Below are positions 1-7,141 of a DNA stretch of 20,542 bases, piece after piece. Source of the DNA: UBA6136 sp044351045. GTDB lineage: Bacteria > Pseudomonadota > Gammaproteobacteria > Methylococcales > Methylococcaceae. The stretch covers positions 1-20,542 of the forward strand of contig JBILGM010000051.1 of NCBI GenBank assembly GCA_044351045.1, in the 5' to 3' direction. Below the pieces are notes generated by a model. The model worked only from the letters and a program-made list of their open reading frames with translations, had not been told where the DNA came from and ran no database searches. How positions within the stretch are numbered: the stretch's first letter is position 1; every line of letters begins with the position of its first letter. The position numbers and the translations under genes were made by a program.

Positions 1-35
1 GTTGTGATTGCCCGGGCCTCAAGGTATAAAGAGAT

Positions 36-181
36 CCTCTAAAAATTATCCATTCATGCCCGTCGGCTTCGCTCAGGAGAGCCTTCGACAAGCTCAGCAC
101 CAGCGAATGATTTGTTGATTAATTTATGAGCATCCTTCGCACCGAGCTGGTCGAAGTGCATATTTTGAGCTTCCCTGAAGC
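36..181 (+). repeat. Dispersed intergenic repeat, copy 1 (MITE/REP-like)
   Basis: About 146 bp that aligns along its length with 14548-14692. Shared blocks include the left end CCTCTAAAA, the central GCTCAGGAG and GCCTTCGA, the TTTGTTG segment, and GAGCTnGTCGAA. The left end (36-45) is an imperfect inverted repeat of ATATTTTGAG at 160-169. An inner hairpin pairs GCAC (139-142) with GTGC (156-159). The right edge lies about 20 bp ahead of the first gene of the sdh operon. The core CCTTCGACAAGCTCAG resembles intergenic repeats I recall from many proteobacterial genomes; that is from memory, not a search. Non-coding, and the exact ends are uncertain. Confidence 0.75.
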
Positions 182-201
182 GATGGATCCTGGGGCGTTT
201 G

Positions 202-372
202 ATGAGCAACAAAACCGATACCGACCCTGCACTCAGGCATGACAACGAAACCCCGACGGATATCGTGATCGCTCCGCAAAACGTCGGTTCTAACCCCTCT
301 CCCAACCCACCGCGTCCGGAACCCACGCGCTATGGGGATTGGGAAAAGGCGGGGCGCTGTATCGATTTCTGA
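202..372 (+). CDS. SdhAF4-like succinate dehydrogenase assembly factor (DUF1674)
   Basis: A 56-residue protein that is easily missed because of its size. The N-terminal 40 residues are polar and proline-rich (PSPNPPRPEP), and it ends in TRYGDWEKAGRCIDF (residues 42-56). That C-terminal block is the hallmark of the DUF1674/SDHAF4 family, whose mitochondrial members bind flavinylated SdhA, shield it from auto-oxidation and promote its docking with SdhB. The ATG at 202 follows a weak GGGG about six bases upstream. The stop TGA (370-372) shares its A with the sdhC start ATG (372-374), so translation is probably coupled. First gene of the sdh operon. The DUF1674 assignment is secure from the motif; the exact N-terminus is less so. 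Its function in this bacterium is inferred from the family and position. Confidence 0.88.
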   Translation: MSNKTDTDPALRHDNETPTDIVIAPQNVGSNPSPNPPRPEPTRYGDWEKAGRCIDF

Positions 373-824
373 TGTCCGCACCCTCGACCCAACCCACACC
401 CGTGTCACGCCCCGGCAGCGTTTCTCGACCCCGCCCCCTGTCACCTCATCTGCAGGTCTACCGACTGCCGCTGACAGCGGTTCTGTCCATTAGCCATCGC
501 ATCACCGGAGTGGTCCTGTCGGTCGGCCTGCTGGCGATCGCCGCCCTACCCCCCATTGCGGTCTGGGCTCCCGAATGGTTCACCCTGTTCCAGCCAGCAT
601 TCGATACCTGGCCCGCCAGGATTCTGCTTTGGCTTTGGGTTTATGCGATTTGCTTTCACGCCAGCCATGGCGTCAGACACCTGATCTGGGACAGCCTTCA
701 TGGCCTTGAGAAGCGCGACCTGCTGCGGCATAACCTGATCGAGATCGGGGTGTCCATCCTGCTGGCGGTGGCTACGCTCTCCTTTCTGGCCGGACAGGGC
801 CTGACCGGCTCATCCCCGCTCTGA
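372..824 (+). CDS. sdhC: Succinate dehydrogenase cytochrome b556 subunit
   Basis: 150-residue membrane anchor of complex II, which with SdhD carries heme b and forms the quinone site. The family signature RPLSPHLQVY (21-30) is followed by SISHRITG (39-46), around the Ser/Arg of the quinone pocket. Three hydrophobic segments follow, at roughly 45-65, 83-97 and 124-144. H96 in CFHASHGVRH aligns with the axial heme ligand (E. coli H84), and H103 with E. coli H91. The long proline-rich N-terminus is more like alphaproteobacterial or mitochondrial SdhC than the enteric form. An in-frame TTG at 339 would add 11 residues, but ATG 372 is preferred because it overlaps the stop of the upstream gene as TGATG. 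Sits 17 bp before sdhD. Confidence 0.95.
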   Translation: MSAPSTQPTPVSRPGSVSRPRPLSPHLQVYRLPLTAVLSISHRITGVVLSVGLLAIAALPPIAVWAPEWFTLFQPAFDTWPARILLWLWVYAICFHASHGVRHLIWDSLHGLEKRDLLRHNLIEIGVSILLAVATLSFLAGQGLTGSSPL

Positions 825-841
825 TCCAGCTGATCCGCTTT

Positions 842-1210
842 ATGTACCTCCCCTCTCCGGATAAGCATAGTGTCTCCAGCAAGGCCACCGGCGAGTGGTT
901 GCAGGAACGCCTCACCGCCCTGCTCCTCATTCCACTGACGGTCTGGTTTGCCTATTTCCTGGTGCGGTTGCCGGCCACCCGTCTGCCGGATCTCCTCGAC
1001 TGGTTGGGCAGCCCGCTGCATGCCCTGCCATTGCTCGGCTACATGCTGGTGAGCGCCTATCATGCATGGCTCGGGTTGAGGTCTGTCATGACCGACTATG
1101 TGCAGTCTCCCGCGCTGAGACGCCTGGGTCTGTTTGCCATTGCCGGGCTACTTGCCGGAGCGGTGGGCAGTTCGGCCATTGCGCTTTATGTCCTGAGCCA
1201 CACGCGCTGA
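842..1210 (+). CDS. sdhD: Succinate dehydrogenase hydrophobic membrane anchor
   Basis: 122-residue second membrane anchor of complex II. Three transmembrane segments lie at about 23-42, 58-80 and 95-117. The motif SAYHAWLGLRSVMTDYV carries H74, matching the second heme b ligand (E. coli H71), and Y86, matching the quinone-site tyrosine (E. coli Y83). The gene starts 17 bp after sdhC and ends one base before the sdhA start, fitting a single transcript and probable coupled translation. Confidence 0.95.
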   Translation: MYLPSPDKHSVSSKATGEWLQERLTALLLIPLTVWFAYFLVRLPATRLPDLLDWLGSPLHALPLLGYMLVSAYHAWLGLRSVMTDYVQSPALRRLGLFAIAGLLAGAVGSSAIALYVLSHTR

Positions 1211-1211
1211 G

Positions 1212-2999
1212 ATGTCCAGGTCTTACCCGATCATCGAACACGAGTACGACGTCATCGTCGTCGGCGCCGGCGGCGCCGGACTGAGAGCCTCGCTGGGCCT
1301 GGCTGAGAAAGGCCTGAAAACGGCGTGCATCAGCAAGGTTTTCCCGACGCGCAGCCATACCGTCGCCGCCCAGGGCGGCATCAGCGCCGCCTTGGGCAAC
1401 ATGGGCGAGGACGACTGGCGCTGGCACATGTATGACACCGTGAAGGGCTCGGACTGGCTGGGCGATCAGGATGCCATCGCATATATGTGCCGCGAGGCCA
1501 TCCCGGCCATTATCGAGCTTGAACATTACGGCGTGCCTTTTTCCCGCACCGAAGATGGCCGCATCTACCAGCGCGCCTTTGGCGGGATGACCACCCGCTT
1601 CGGTGAGGGTTCGGCGCAAAGGACCTGCGCGGCGGCGGACCAGACCGGCCATGCGATCCTGCATACCCTCTATCAGCAATCGCTCAAGCGTCATGTCGAA
1701 TTCTTCGTGGAATACGTGACGCTGGATCTGGTCATGGACCATGGGGTCTGTCGCGGTGCCCTTAGCTGGTGTCTGGAAGACGGCAGTCTTCACCTGTTCC
1801 GCGCCCATCAGGTGATATTGGCCACTGGTGGCTACGGACGCAGCTATTTTTCCTGCACTTCGGCCCATACCTGTACCGGCGACGGCAATGCGATGGTGCT
1901 GCGGGCCGGTCTGCCGTTGCAAGACATGGAGTTCGTCCAGTTCCACCCCACTGGCATTTATGGTGCGGGCTGCCTGATCACGGAGGGTGTCCGCGGCGAA
2001 GGCGGCTACCTGACCAACTCGGAAGGCGAGCGCTTCATGGATCGCTATGCGCCCCATGCGCGCGACCTCGCCTCCCGCGATGTAGTCAGCCGGGCGATCA
2101 CCATCGAAATTCGGGAAGGCCGTGGCTGCGGGCCCCATAAGGATCATGTGCACCTGCATCTGGAGCATGTCGATGTGGCCATCATCGACGAACGACTCCC
2201 AGGCATTGCGGAGACGGCGAGAGTTTTCGCCGGCATCGATGTTCATAAGGAACCCATGCCGGTACTCCCGACCGTTCACTACAACATGGGTGGCATTCCA
2301 ACCAATGTCCACGGTGAGGTCATCACGCTTCAGGATGGCAATCCGGAGACCGTGGTACCCGGCCTGATGGCCATCGGCGAAGCCGCCTGCGTGTCGGTGC
2401 ATGGCGCCAACCGACTGGGTTCCAACTCGCTTCTGGATCTGGTGGTGTTTGGCCGTGCCGCCGCACAGCGCTGTGATGCGCTGCTTACGCCGGGTCAACC
2501 GCATAAATCTCTATCCCGCGAATCCTGGGATCACTCGCTGGATCGCTTTGATCGCCTGCGACACGCCAGAGGCTCCCACTCGACGGCTGAGATCCGGCTG
2601 GCCATGCAACGCACCATGCAAAGCCATGCCAGCGTATTTAGAACGGGAACGGTCCTGCAGGAAGGACTGGCGCAACTCGCCGAGATCGCCGAGCGCTTCA
2701 ACGATGTCCGACTGGAAGACCATTCCCTGATCTGGAATACCGACCTGGTCGAAACGCTGGAACTGGAAAATCTGTTGCAGCAATCGCTGGTCACCGTCGT
2801 CGGCGCGATCAACCGACTGGAAAGCCGGGGTGCCCATGCCCGCGAGGATTACCCGGAACGGGATGACGAACACTGGCTGAAACACTCGCTGATCTGGCTG
2901 GACGAGCGGCGGCGGATAAAACTGGGCTATCGGCCGGTCCACCTTTATACCCTGAGCGAGGATGTAGCGGTCGTGCCCCTGGCGAAGCGCGTGTATTGA
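1212..2999 (+). CDS. sdhA: Succinate dehydrogenase flavoprotein subunit
   Basis: 595-residue catalytic subunit that oxidises succinate to fumarate in the TCA cycle. GAGGAGLR (18-25) is the FAD dinucleotide-binding loop, and H49 in TRSHTVAAQGG is the residue that carries covalent FAD. RTCAAADQTGH, HPTGIYGAGCLITEG (near residue 245), SRDVVSR and HGANRLGSNSLLDLVVFG follow in the usual order of FAD, dicarboxylate-capping and helical domains. Length matches the family (about 590 residues). The long ORF on the opposite strand at 1086-2504 is a shadow of this GC-rich gene. Maturation is probably helped by both assembly factors encoded in the same operon, at 202 and 3823. Confidence 0.98.
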   Translation: MSRSYPIIEHEYDVIVVGAGGAGLRASLGLAEKGLKTACISKVFPTRSHTVAAQGGISAALGNMGEDDWRWHMYDTVKGSDWLGDQDAIAYMCREAIPAIIELEHYGVPFSRTEDGRIYQRAFGGMTTRFGEGSAQRTCAAADQTGHAILHTLYQQSLKRHVEFFVEYVTLDLVMDHGVCRGALSWCLEDGSLHLFRAHQVILATGGYGRSYFSCTSAHTCTGDGNAMVLRAGLPLQDMEFVQFHPTGIYGAGCLITEGVRGEGGYLTNSEGERFMDRYAPHARDLASRDVVSRAITIEIREGRGCGPHKDHVHLHLEHVDVAIIDERLPGIAETARVFAGIDVHKEPMPVLPTVHYNMGGIPTNVHGEVITLQDGNPETVVPGLMAIGEAACVSVHGANRLGSNSLLDLVVFGRAAAQRCDALLTPGQPHKSLSRESWDHSLDRFDRLRHARGSHSTAEIRLAMQRTMQSHASVFRTGTVLQEGLAQLAEIAERFNDVRLEDHSLIWNTDLVETLELENLLQQSLVTVVGAINRLESRGAHAREDYPERDDEHWLKHSLIWLDERRRIKLGYRPVHLYTLSEDVAVVPLAKRVY

Positions 3000-3037
3000 C
3001 CTCGCCCCACACGAAACTCCATTCAAACGAACGCCCC

Positions 3038-3826
3038 ATGGTGCAATTCACTCTTCCAGCGAATTCCAGAATCGTCCGGGGCAAGAACCATCCGGCTCCG
3101 GCGAATGGACAACGGGTTCGTCGCTTCCAGATCTACCGATACGACCCCGAAAGCGGGGGTAACCCGAGTCTGGATACCTTTCAAATCGACCTTGATCAGT
3201 GCGGGCCGATGGTGCTGGATGCCCTGCTCAAGATCAAGAATGAGATCGACAGCTCGCTGACGTTCCGCCGATCCTGCCGTGAGGGGGTTTGCGGCTCATG
3301 TGCCATGAATATCGATGGCCGCAATACGCTCGCCTGCACCAAGGCACTGGATGATTGCCGCGATGAGGTGAAGATTTACCCCTTGCCGCATCTGCCGGTC
3401 ATCAAGGATCTGGTCCCGGACATGACGCAGATCTACCGTCAATATGCCTCGATCGAGCCTTGGCTGAAGGCCGGACCGCCACCCGAAGGGCAGGAACAGC
3501 CACAAAGTCATGAAGAGCGCAGCCAGCTGGATGGGCTGGTCGAGTGCATCCTTTGCGCCTGCTGCTCCACCAGCTGTCCCAGCTATTGGTGGAATGGCGA
3601 CAGCTATCTGGGCCCCGCCGTGCTCATTCAAGCCCAGCGCTGGCTCAAGGACAGCCGGGACCAGGCGAGGGAAGCACGTCTGGATGCACTGGAAGGCCCC
3701 TTCAAGCTTTACCGGTGTCACACGATCATGAACTGTACCGACAGCTGCCCGAAGTCGCTAAACCCCGCCAAGGCCATCGCCGATATCAAACAGGCCATGG
3801 TCCGGCGACGCCGCAACCCAGAATGA
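3038..3826 (+). CDS. sdhB: Succinate dehydrogenase iron-sulfur subunit
   Basis: 262-residue electron-transfer subunit linking the flavin to the quinone site. The N-terminal ferredoxin-type domain has C80, C85, C88 and C100 (CREGVCGSC...LAC) for [2Fe-2S]. The C-terminal domain has CILCACCSTSCP (170-181) for [4Fe-4S], and C227 in CHTIMNCTDSCPKSLNP helps hold the [3Fe-4S] cluster. ATG 3038 gives MVQFTLPANSR, which looks like the start of alphaproteobacterial-type SdhB. A TTG at 2996 overlapping the sdhA stop would add 14 residues and cannot be ruled out. No strong ribosome site is visible for either. The stop overlaps the sdhE start as ATGA. Confidence 0.96.
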   Translation: MVQFTLPANSRIVRGKNHPAPANGQRVRRFQIYRYDPESGGNPSLDTFQIDLDQCGPMVLDALLKIKNEIDSSLTFRRSCREGVCGSCAMNIDGRNTLACTKALDDCRDEVKIYPLPHLPVIKDLVPDMTQIYRQYASIEPWLKAGPPPEGQEQPQSHEERSQLDGLVECILCACCSTSCPSYWWNGDSYLGPAVLIQAQRWLKDSRDQAREARLDALEGPFKLYRCHTIMNCTDSCPKSLNPAKAIADIKQAMVRRRRNPE

Positions 3827-4068
3827 ATGCAAACCGGCTCGCCTGGCGCTGCCGAAGAGGGATGCAGGAACTGGATATTTTGCTGACCGGCTACCTTCGT
3901 CGAGACTATCCCCATGCCGCACCCCACGAGCGCCAGCGGTTTGAAGGCCTGCTGGAAGAATCCGACGAGACTCTCTGGCGGTATTTGACCCTGACACTGC
4001 CACCGGAAGACCCCGCACTTGCCCACCTCATCCAGCAAATCCGTCGTTCCACTGCATTTGATTCTTGA
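3823..4068 (+). CDS. sdhE: FAD assembly factor SdhE
   Basis: 81-residue protein of the SdhE/CptB/YgfY family (mitochondrial counterpart SDHAF2), which assists covalent attachment of FAD to SdhA. The RGxxE motif is present as R12-G-M-Q-E16 in CRRGMQELDILL, followed by the small helical bundle (DETLWRYLTL, residues about 48-57). Start ATG 3823 overlaps the sdhB stop (3824-3826) as ATGA, which also excludes the longer upstream reading frame that runs through sdhB. Last of the maturation genes in the operon. The next gene overlaps its end by 50 bp. Confidence 0.93.
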   Translation: MNANRLAWRCRRGMQELDILLTGYLRRDYPHAAPHERQRFEGLLEESDETLWRYLTLTLPPEDPALAHLIQQIRRSTAFDS

Positions 4069-4450
4069 ACGTTCCCGCTGGCTGGAGGCGTTGGTCATTT
4101 CGGCGCACGGCTTGGCCGTGGTGGCGGCGCTCGCCAATCCTCTGGACTTTCGGATCAAGCTGTCGCTGCTGGCCGTCATAGCCATCAGCCTCCCCCTGAG
4201 CTGGCGCCAACTGACCCGGGTCCGTGGCATCACACTGAACAGCGAAGGCGACTGGGAAGTCATCCTCCCTTCCGGTTCACTGCTGGCCCATCTGGGATCG
4301 GGGACGCTGGTGACGCCCTGGATCGTTATTCTCGGCTTGCGCGCGGAACGGCAACACCTCTGCCTCCCGATCTGTCGGGATGCGGTGGACCCGGAATCCT
4401 TCCGCCGTCTGCGCGTGTATTTGCAGATCGCGGGTGGAATGCCTCAATGA
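4019..4450 (+). CDS. YgfX-like inner-membrane protein
   Basis: 143 residues. Two adjacent hydrophobic segments (about 22-41 and 47-62: ALVISAHGLAVVAAL and LSLLAVIAISLPLSW) are followed by a soluble part with GDWEVILPSG and a C-terminal RRLRVYLQ. Position directly after sdhE, two transmembrane helices near the N-terminus and length (E. coli YgfX has 135) all match the YgfX family. That family has been described both as the CptA toxin partner of SdhE/CptB and simply as an SdhE-associated protein. The TTG start at 4019 lies inside sdhE. A start slightly downstream is possible, but no ATG lies in the right place. Function is not settled even in E. coli. Confidence 0.75.
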   Translation: MPTSSSKSVVPLHLILERSRWLEALVISAHGLAVVAALANPLDFRIKLSLLAVIAISLPLSWRQLTRVRGITLNSEGDWEVILPSGSLLAHLGSGTLVTPWIVILGLRAERQHLCLPICRDAVDPESFRRLRVYLQIAGGMPQ

Positions 4451-4560
4451 ACGACACAGCCAACGCACGCCGACCGGCAATGACTGTAAGGGCGTGAACC
4501 TGGTAGCGTGAAAATCGGGTGTTACAAGGTGGGAAGTTTTTAGTCTCGCAATATGCGCAC

Positions 4561-4594
4561 ACCCGTGGCTCAAGACTTTTGTCTTGCGACGGGT
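4561..4594. repeat. Perfect two-part inverted repeat
   Basis: ACCCGT (4561-4566) pairs with ACGGGT (4589-4594), and CAAGAC (4571-4576) pairs with GTCTTG (4581-4586) around a TTTT loop. The asymmetric internal loop is GGCT/CG. There are twelve base pairs without a mismatch. No U-run follows on the + strand, so it is not a classical intrinsic terminator. It lies 110 bp after the ygfX-like gene and ends six bases before the ATG of the short ORF at 4601. It could shape the 3' end of the sdh transcript or control that ORF. Confidence 0.7.
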
Positions 4595-4600
4595 CATTTC

Positions 4601-4993
4601 ATGAACGAGAAACCTTGCCTCTATCTCGTTCTGCCTGTCACCCTGAGCCTGGCCACCCCGGTCGCATTTGGGCACCGGCAGCTACCCTATGACGAGGCTG
4701 CGACGGCGGCCACAGGACTGGGGTCACTCTTTCATCGTCATCGGTTATGGCTCGAATTGGACCGGTTTAACCTGTTCGATTCCATAACCAACGACATCGC
4801 CCCCAGGGTCAAGGTCCTGACGGCGTCGAGGGCATGGTCATCCACTCCCGGAACCGCGCACGGTTCGCGGAACCACCCACATCAGCTTTTGAGGCAACTA
4901 CTCATTGAACCGATTGATAGGACTTTTCAATTACGGTCACAAGCCGCCCACCCGATGATCTCCGCGCCCGACGAGAATAAAAACCATGGGTAA
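4601..4993 (+). CDS. Doubtful small exported protein or gene remnant
   Basis: 130 codons from ATG 4601. Residues 1-25 (a short polar start, then LYLVLPVTLSLATPVAFG) look like a signal peptide. The first 75 codons have GC-rich third positions like the neighbouring genes; the later codons do not. The remainder (LWLELDRFNLFDSITNDI, then a basic, low-complexity stretch) is not recognised. It may be a truncated or decayed envelope-protein gene whose frame is lost after about codon 75, or chance. No good ribosome site. Reported because nothing else explains the interval. Confidence 0.25.
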   Translation: MNEKPCLYLVLPVTLSLATPVAFGHRQLPYDEAATAATGLGSLFHRHRLWLELDRFNLFDSITNDIAPRVKVLTASRAWSSTPGTAHGSRNHPHQLLRQLLIEPIDRTFQLRSQAAHPMISAPDENKNHG

Positions 4994-5251
4994 AATGTAG
5001 GGCGACCAATCTGAAAAAAGGTGACGATATCGACATCCAAATTGCCGGAACTCGAACTGCCATCTTTATCAAGAACTTGCCCTGAAGCCCTCACATGATT
5101 TTCTCTCTCCTTGTCCAGCATCTCCGACCGGGCCCGCGATAGATCTTCGGGTAACTTTCTGGCTGCCACTACCCCATGATCCAGCAATCCCATGCATTTT
5201 TCGGCAAAATGGAGATCCGGCTCGCATTGGGCAGACCGAATTGATGACAAT

Positions 5252-6979
5252 ATGCGTAAACCCGACAACATCACCTACTGGCTCAACGAGAAACCCCCGC
5301 GACAAATTTCGCTGGTCCTGGCCATCCAGCAGTTCTCCTTTCTCGCAGTTTATCTGGTCGTCACTCCACTATTCGCTCGCTCATTGCAGCTCAATCATGA
5401 GCAATCGCTGCAACTGATCTCCGCTACCTTGCTAGCGTCGGCCGTGGGGGTCTTGTTGCAATCGCTCGGCCGCTGGGGGATCGGGTCCGGGTTCTTTTGT
5501 CCTTTGCAGACGACCTCTTCAACATTTAGCGCGCTGACCATGGCCAAGGTGATCGGCGGAATTCAGGCCTGTTTTGGGGCCATAGCCATTATCGGGCTGA
5601 GCCAGGTGATATTCGGCTTCATTTTTTCAAGGCTACGGTCGATCTTCAGCATTCAGATCGCCGGGATTTCGGTCATGCTCATTGGACTGGGCCTTGGACA
5701 CAATGGACTGAAGCTGGTCATGGAACCGCATCCCGGCCAGGAACCCACCAGCGCAGAGGCTATGATTTGTGTACTGACGCTCGGCACCATGATTGCGTGC
5801 AATGTCTGGTCGTCCGGCTATCTCCGACTTTTTTCAGCCTTCATCGGTCTGGGCGTTGGCATCGTGGCCAGTTTCTGGCTGGATCCCATGACTGACGCCG
5901 ACTGGGCCCTCTTTTATGACACACCGATATTCATGCTGCCACAACCCATGAATATTGGCTGGTCACTGCACCCCGACAGCGTTCTTCCGCTCCTTGTAAC
6001 GGGTTTGTTCCTTGCCCTACATGGGTTTGGTGCCATCATCGCCGCCCAACGATTCAATGACGCCGACTGGAAACGCCCGGACATGACCCAGGTTCGACAG
6101 GGGGTCGTGGCCGAGGGCCTGACCAATATCATTTCCTCATTACTCAATGGCATCCCGATCACCTCCAGTGGCGGGGCCGTCAGTCTCGCTGCGGCGACAG
6201 GCTGTACCAGTCGATACCTGGCCTATTGGCTGGCGGGCATCATGATCCTGCTCGCCTTCATGCCGAGGGTCATCATCTTCTGGGAGATGTTGCCTGAAAG
6301 CGTCATGGGCTCAGCCATGATCTTTCTCGCCTGTTTCACCACCATGGCGGGACTGCAGATCATCGCCTCACGCCTGCTGGACAATCGCAAGATCCTGACC
6401 GTCGGCGTGGGCCTTTTGCTGGGCATCAGCTATGAACCACTTCGTAACCTGATCCTGAAAACCGCACCGGAAGCCTTGGCACCCTTGCTGTTCTCCGGCG
6501 TGGCCTTTGGCGTCATGGCGGCGGTTCTACTCTCCAGCTTGTTTCGGGTCGGCGACCACACCCGCCGGCGCCGAACCTTTGATGCCCTGCACAGCTCGCT
6601 GAGTGAACTGACCGAATTTCTCGAGCGGCAGGGCAAAAGCTGGGGAGCACCCAGCGAGGTAGTGCGCCGGGCCGAATTTGCCTCGTGGCAGGCATTCGAG
6701 ATCCTTACCGAGCACGAAATGGTAGATATGAGTGAAAAAGCACCGAAGACGATCGAGGTAGAAACGATATTTACCGAATTCAGTTTCACGGTCATCCTGC
6801 GCTATTACGGCATCACTGTGCCGCTAGCCATGCACCCTCCCACTCATGAACAACTGCTGGACAGCGAGCACGCCGTGCTGCAAATGGCTGGCTATATGTT
6901 GAGACGATTAGCCGACCGCGTCGACATCCATGTCAACAATATGAATACCTGTGAAATGCGGCTGGTCTTTAACGATTGA
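5252..6979 (+). CDS. NCS2-family nucleobase permease with C-terminal cytosolic domain
   Basis: 575 residues. The first 430 or so are a 12-14-segment membrane transporter of the NCS2 (uracil/xanthine/ascorbate) family. An early helix carries the QQF variant (26-28) of the usual QH motif, and NGIPITSSGGAVSLAAATG plus TSR (from residue 299) is the family signature in the late helix pair. Usual members are about 430-460 residues and end there. This one continues for about 145 soluble residues, with a basic linker HTRRRR, a helical stretch and a C-terminal segment ending MRLVFND. That layout is reminiscent of an RsbW-type HATPase fold, but I cannot confirm it. ATG 5252 is chosen over an in-frame start at 5192 because the extra 20 residues are polar and atypical. 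Substrate unknown. Confidence 0.85.
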   Translation: MRKPDNITYWLNEKPPRQISLVLAIQQFSFLAVYLVVTPLFARSLQLNHEQSLQLISATLLASAVGVLLQSLGRWGIGSGFFCPLQTTSSTFSALTMAKVIGGIQACFGAIAIIGLSQVIFGFIFSRLRSIFSIQIAGISVMLIGLGLGHNGLKLVMEPHPGQEPTSAEAMICVLTLGTMIACNVWSSGYLRLFSAFIGLGVGIVASFWLDPMTDADWALFYDTPIFMLPQPMNIGWSLHPDSVLPLLVTGLFLALHGFGAIIAAQRFNDADWKRPDMTQVRQGVVAEGLTNIISSLLNGIPITSSGGAVSLAAATGCTSRYLAYWLAGIMILLAFMPRVIIFWEMLPESVMGSAMIFLACFTTMAGLQIIASRLLDNRKILTVGVGLLLGISYEPLRNLILKTAPEALAPLLFSGVAFGVMAAVLLSSLFRVGDHTRRRRTFDALHSSLSELTEFLERQGKSWGAPSEVVRRAEFASWQAFEILTEHEMVDMSEKAPKTIEVETIFTEFSFTVILRYYGITVPLAMHPPTHEQLLDSEHAVLQMAGYMLRRLADRVDIHVNNMNTCEMRLVFND

Positions 6980-7036
6980 GATGGGGCGCTTTGCGGGGCA
7001 ATCTTCTCAGTCCCGATGACGGGGGCGCGGTCGTCA

Positions 7037-7042
7037 AGTAAA
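7037..7042 (+). promoter_or_regulatory. Possible -10 element for the pyrG cluster
   Basis: TAAAAT at 7037-7042, about 100 bp ahead of pyrG in a 162 bp gap after the permease gene. No convincing -35 hexamer is seen at the right distance. The leader that would follow contains ATGAC (7074-7078), which can pair with GTCAT (7095-7099). Weak evidence; the gap and the change of gene content are the main reasons to place a promoter here. Confidence 0.3.
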
Positions 7043-7141
7043 ATGCCCTGCTTGTAACTTGTGACGGATACCCATGACGGGCTTTCCGAATCGGGTCATC
7101 GGGGCTTCGTGTCGCAGGTTTCACACTCCATTTTTCTCTGA

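Larger units (their letters stand above)
4451..5251. other. Gene-poor interval between sdh operon and permease
   Basis: About 800 bp without a convincing gene. It holds a strong two-part hairpin (4561-4594), a short + strand ORF with a signal-peptide-like start (4601-4993), and a - strand ORF of about 115 codons (4927-5274) that matches nothing I recognise and runs into the permease start. Two mutually exclusive stem-loops lie at 4851-4866 (GAACCG/CGGTTC) and 4862-4874 (GGTTC/GAACC). No tRNA-like fold was seen. The interval may contain decayed genes or regulatory sequence for the flanking operons. Confidence 0.6.

Noticed and set aside
339..371. TTG start extending SdhC by 11 residues
   Set aside because: These bases are the end of the SdhAF4-like gene in another frame; the TGATG junction fixes the sdhC start at 372.
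1086..2504. 472-codon open frame on the - strand opposite sdhA
   Set aside because: It lies wholly antisense to a full, motif-complete sdhA; the product shows no recognisable domain and the frame is a by-product of GC-rich codon bias.
3823..4450. Toxin-antitoxin module (CptB/CptA) as the main function of the sdhE-ygfX pair
   Set aside because: Position in the sdh operon and the RGxxE motif fit an SDH flavinylation role; a toxin role cannot be seen in the sequence.
4927..5274. 115-codon - strand ORF before the permease
   Set aside because: No recognisable domain or convincing ribosome site, and it overlaps the permease start. Mentioned under the gap but not called as a gene.
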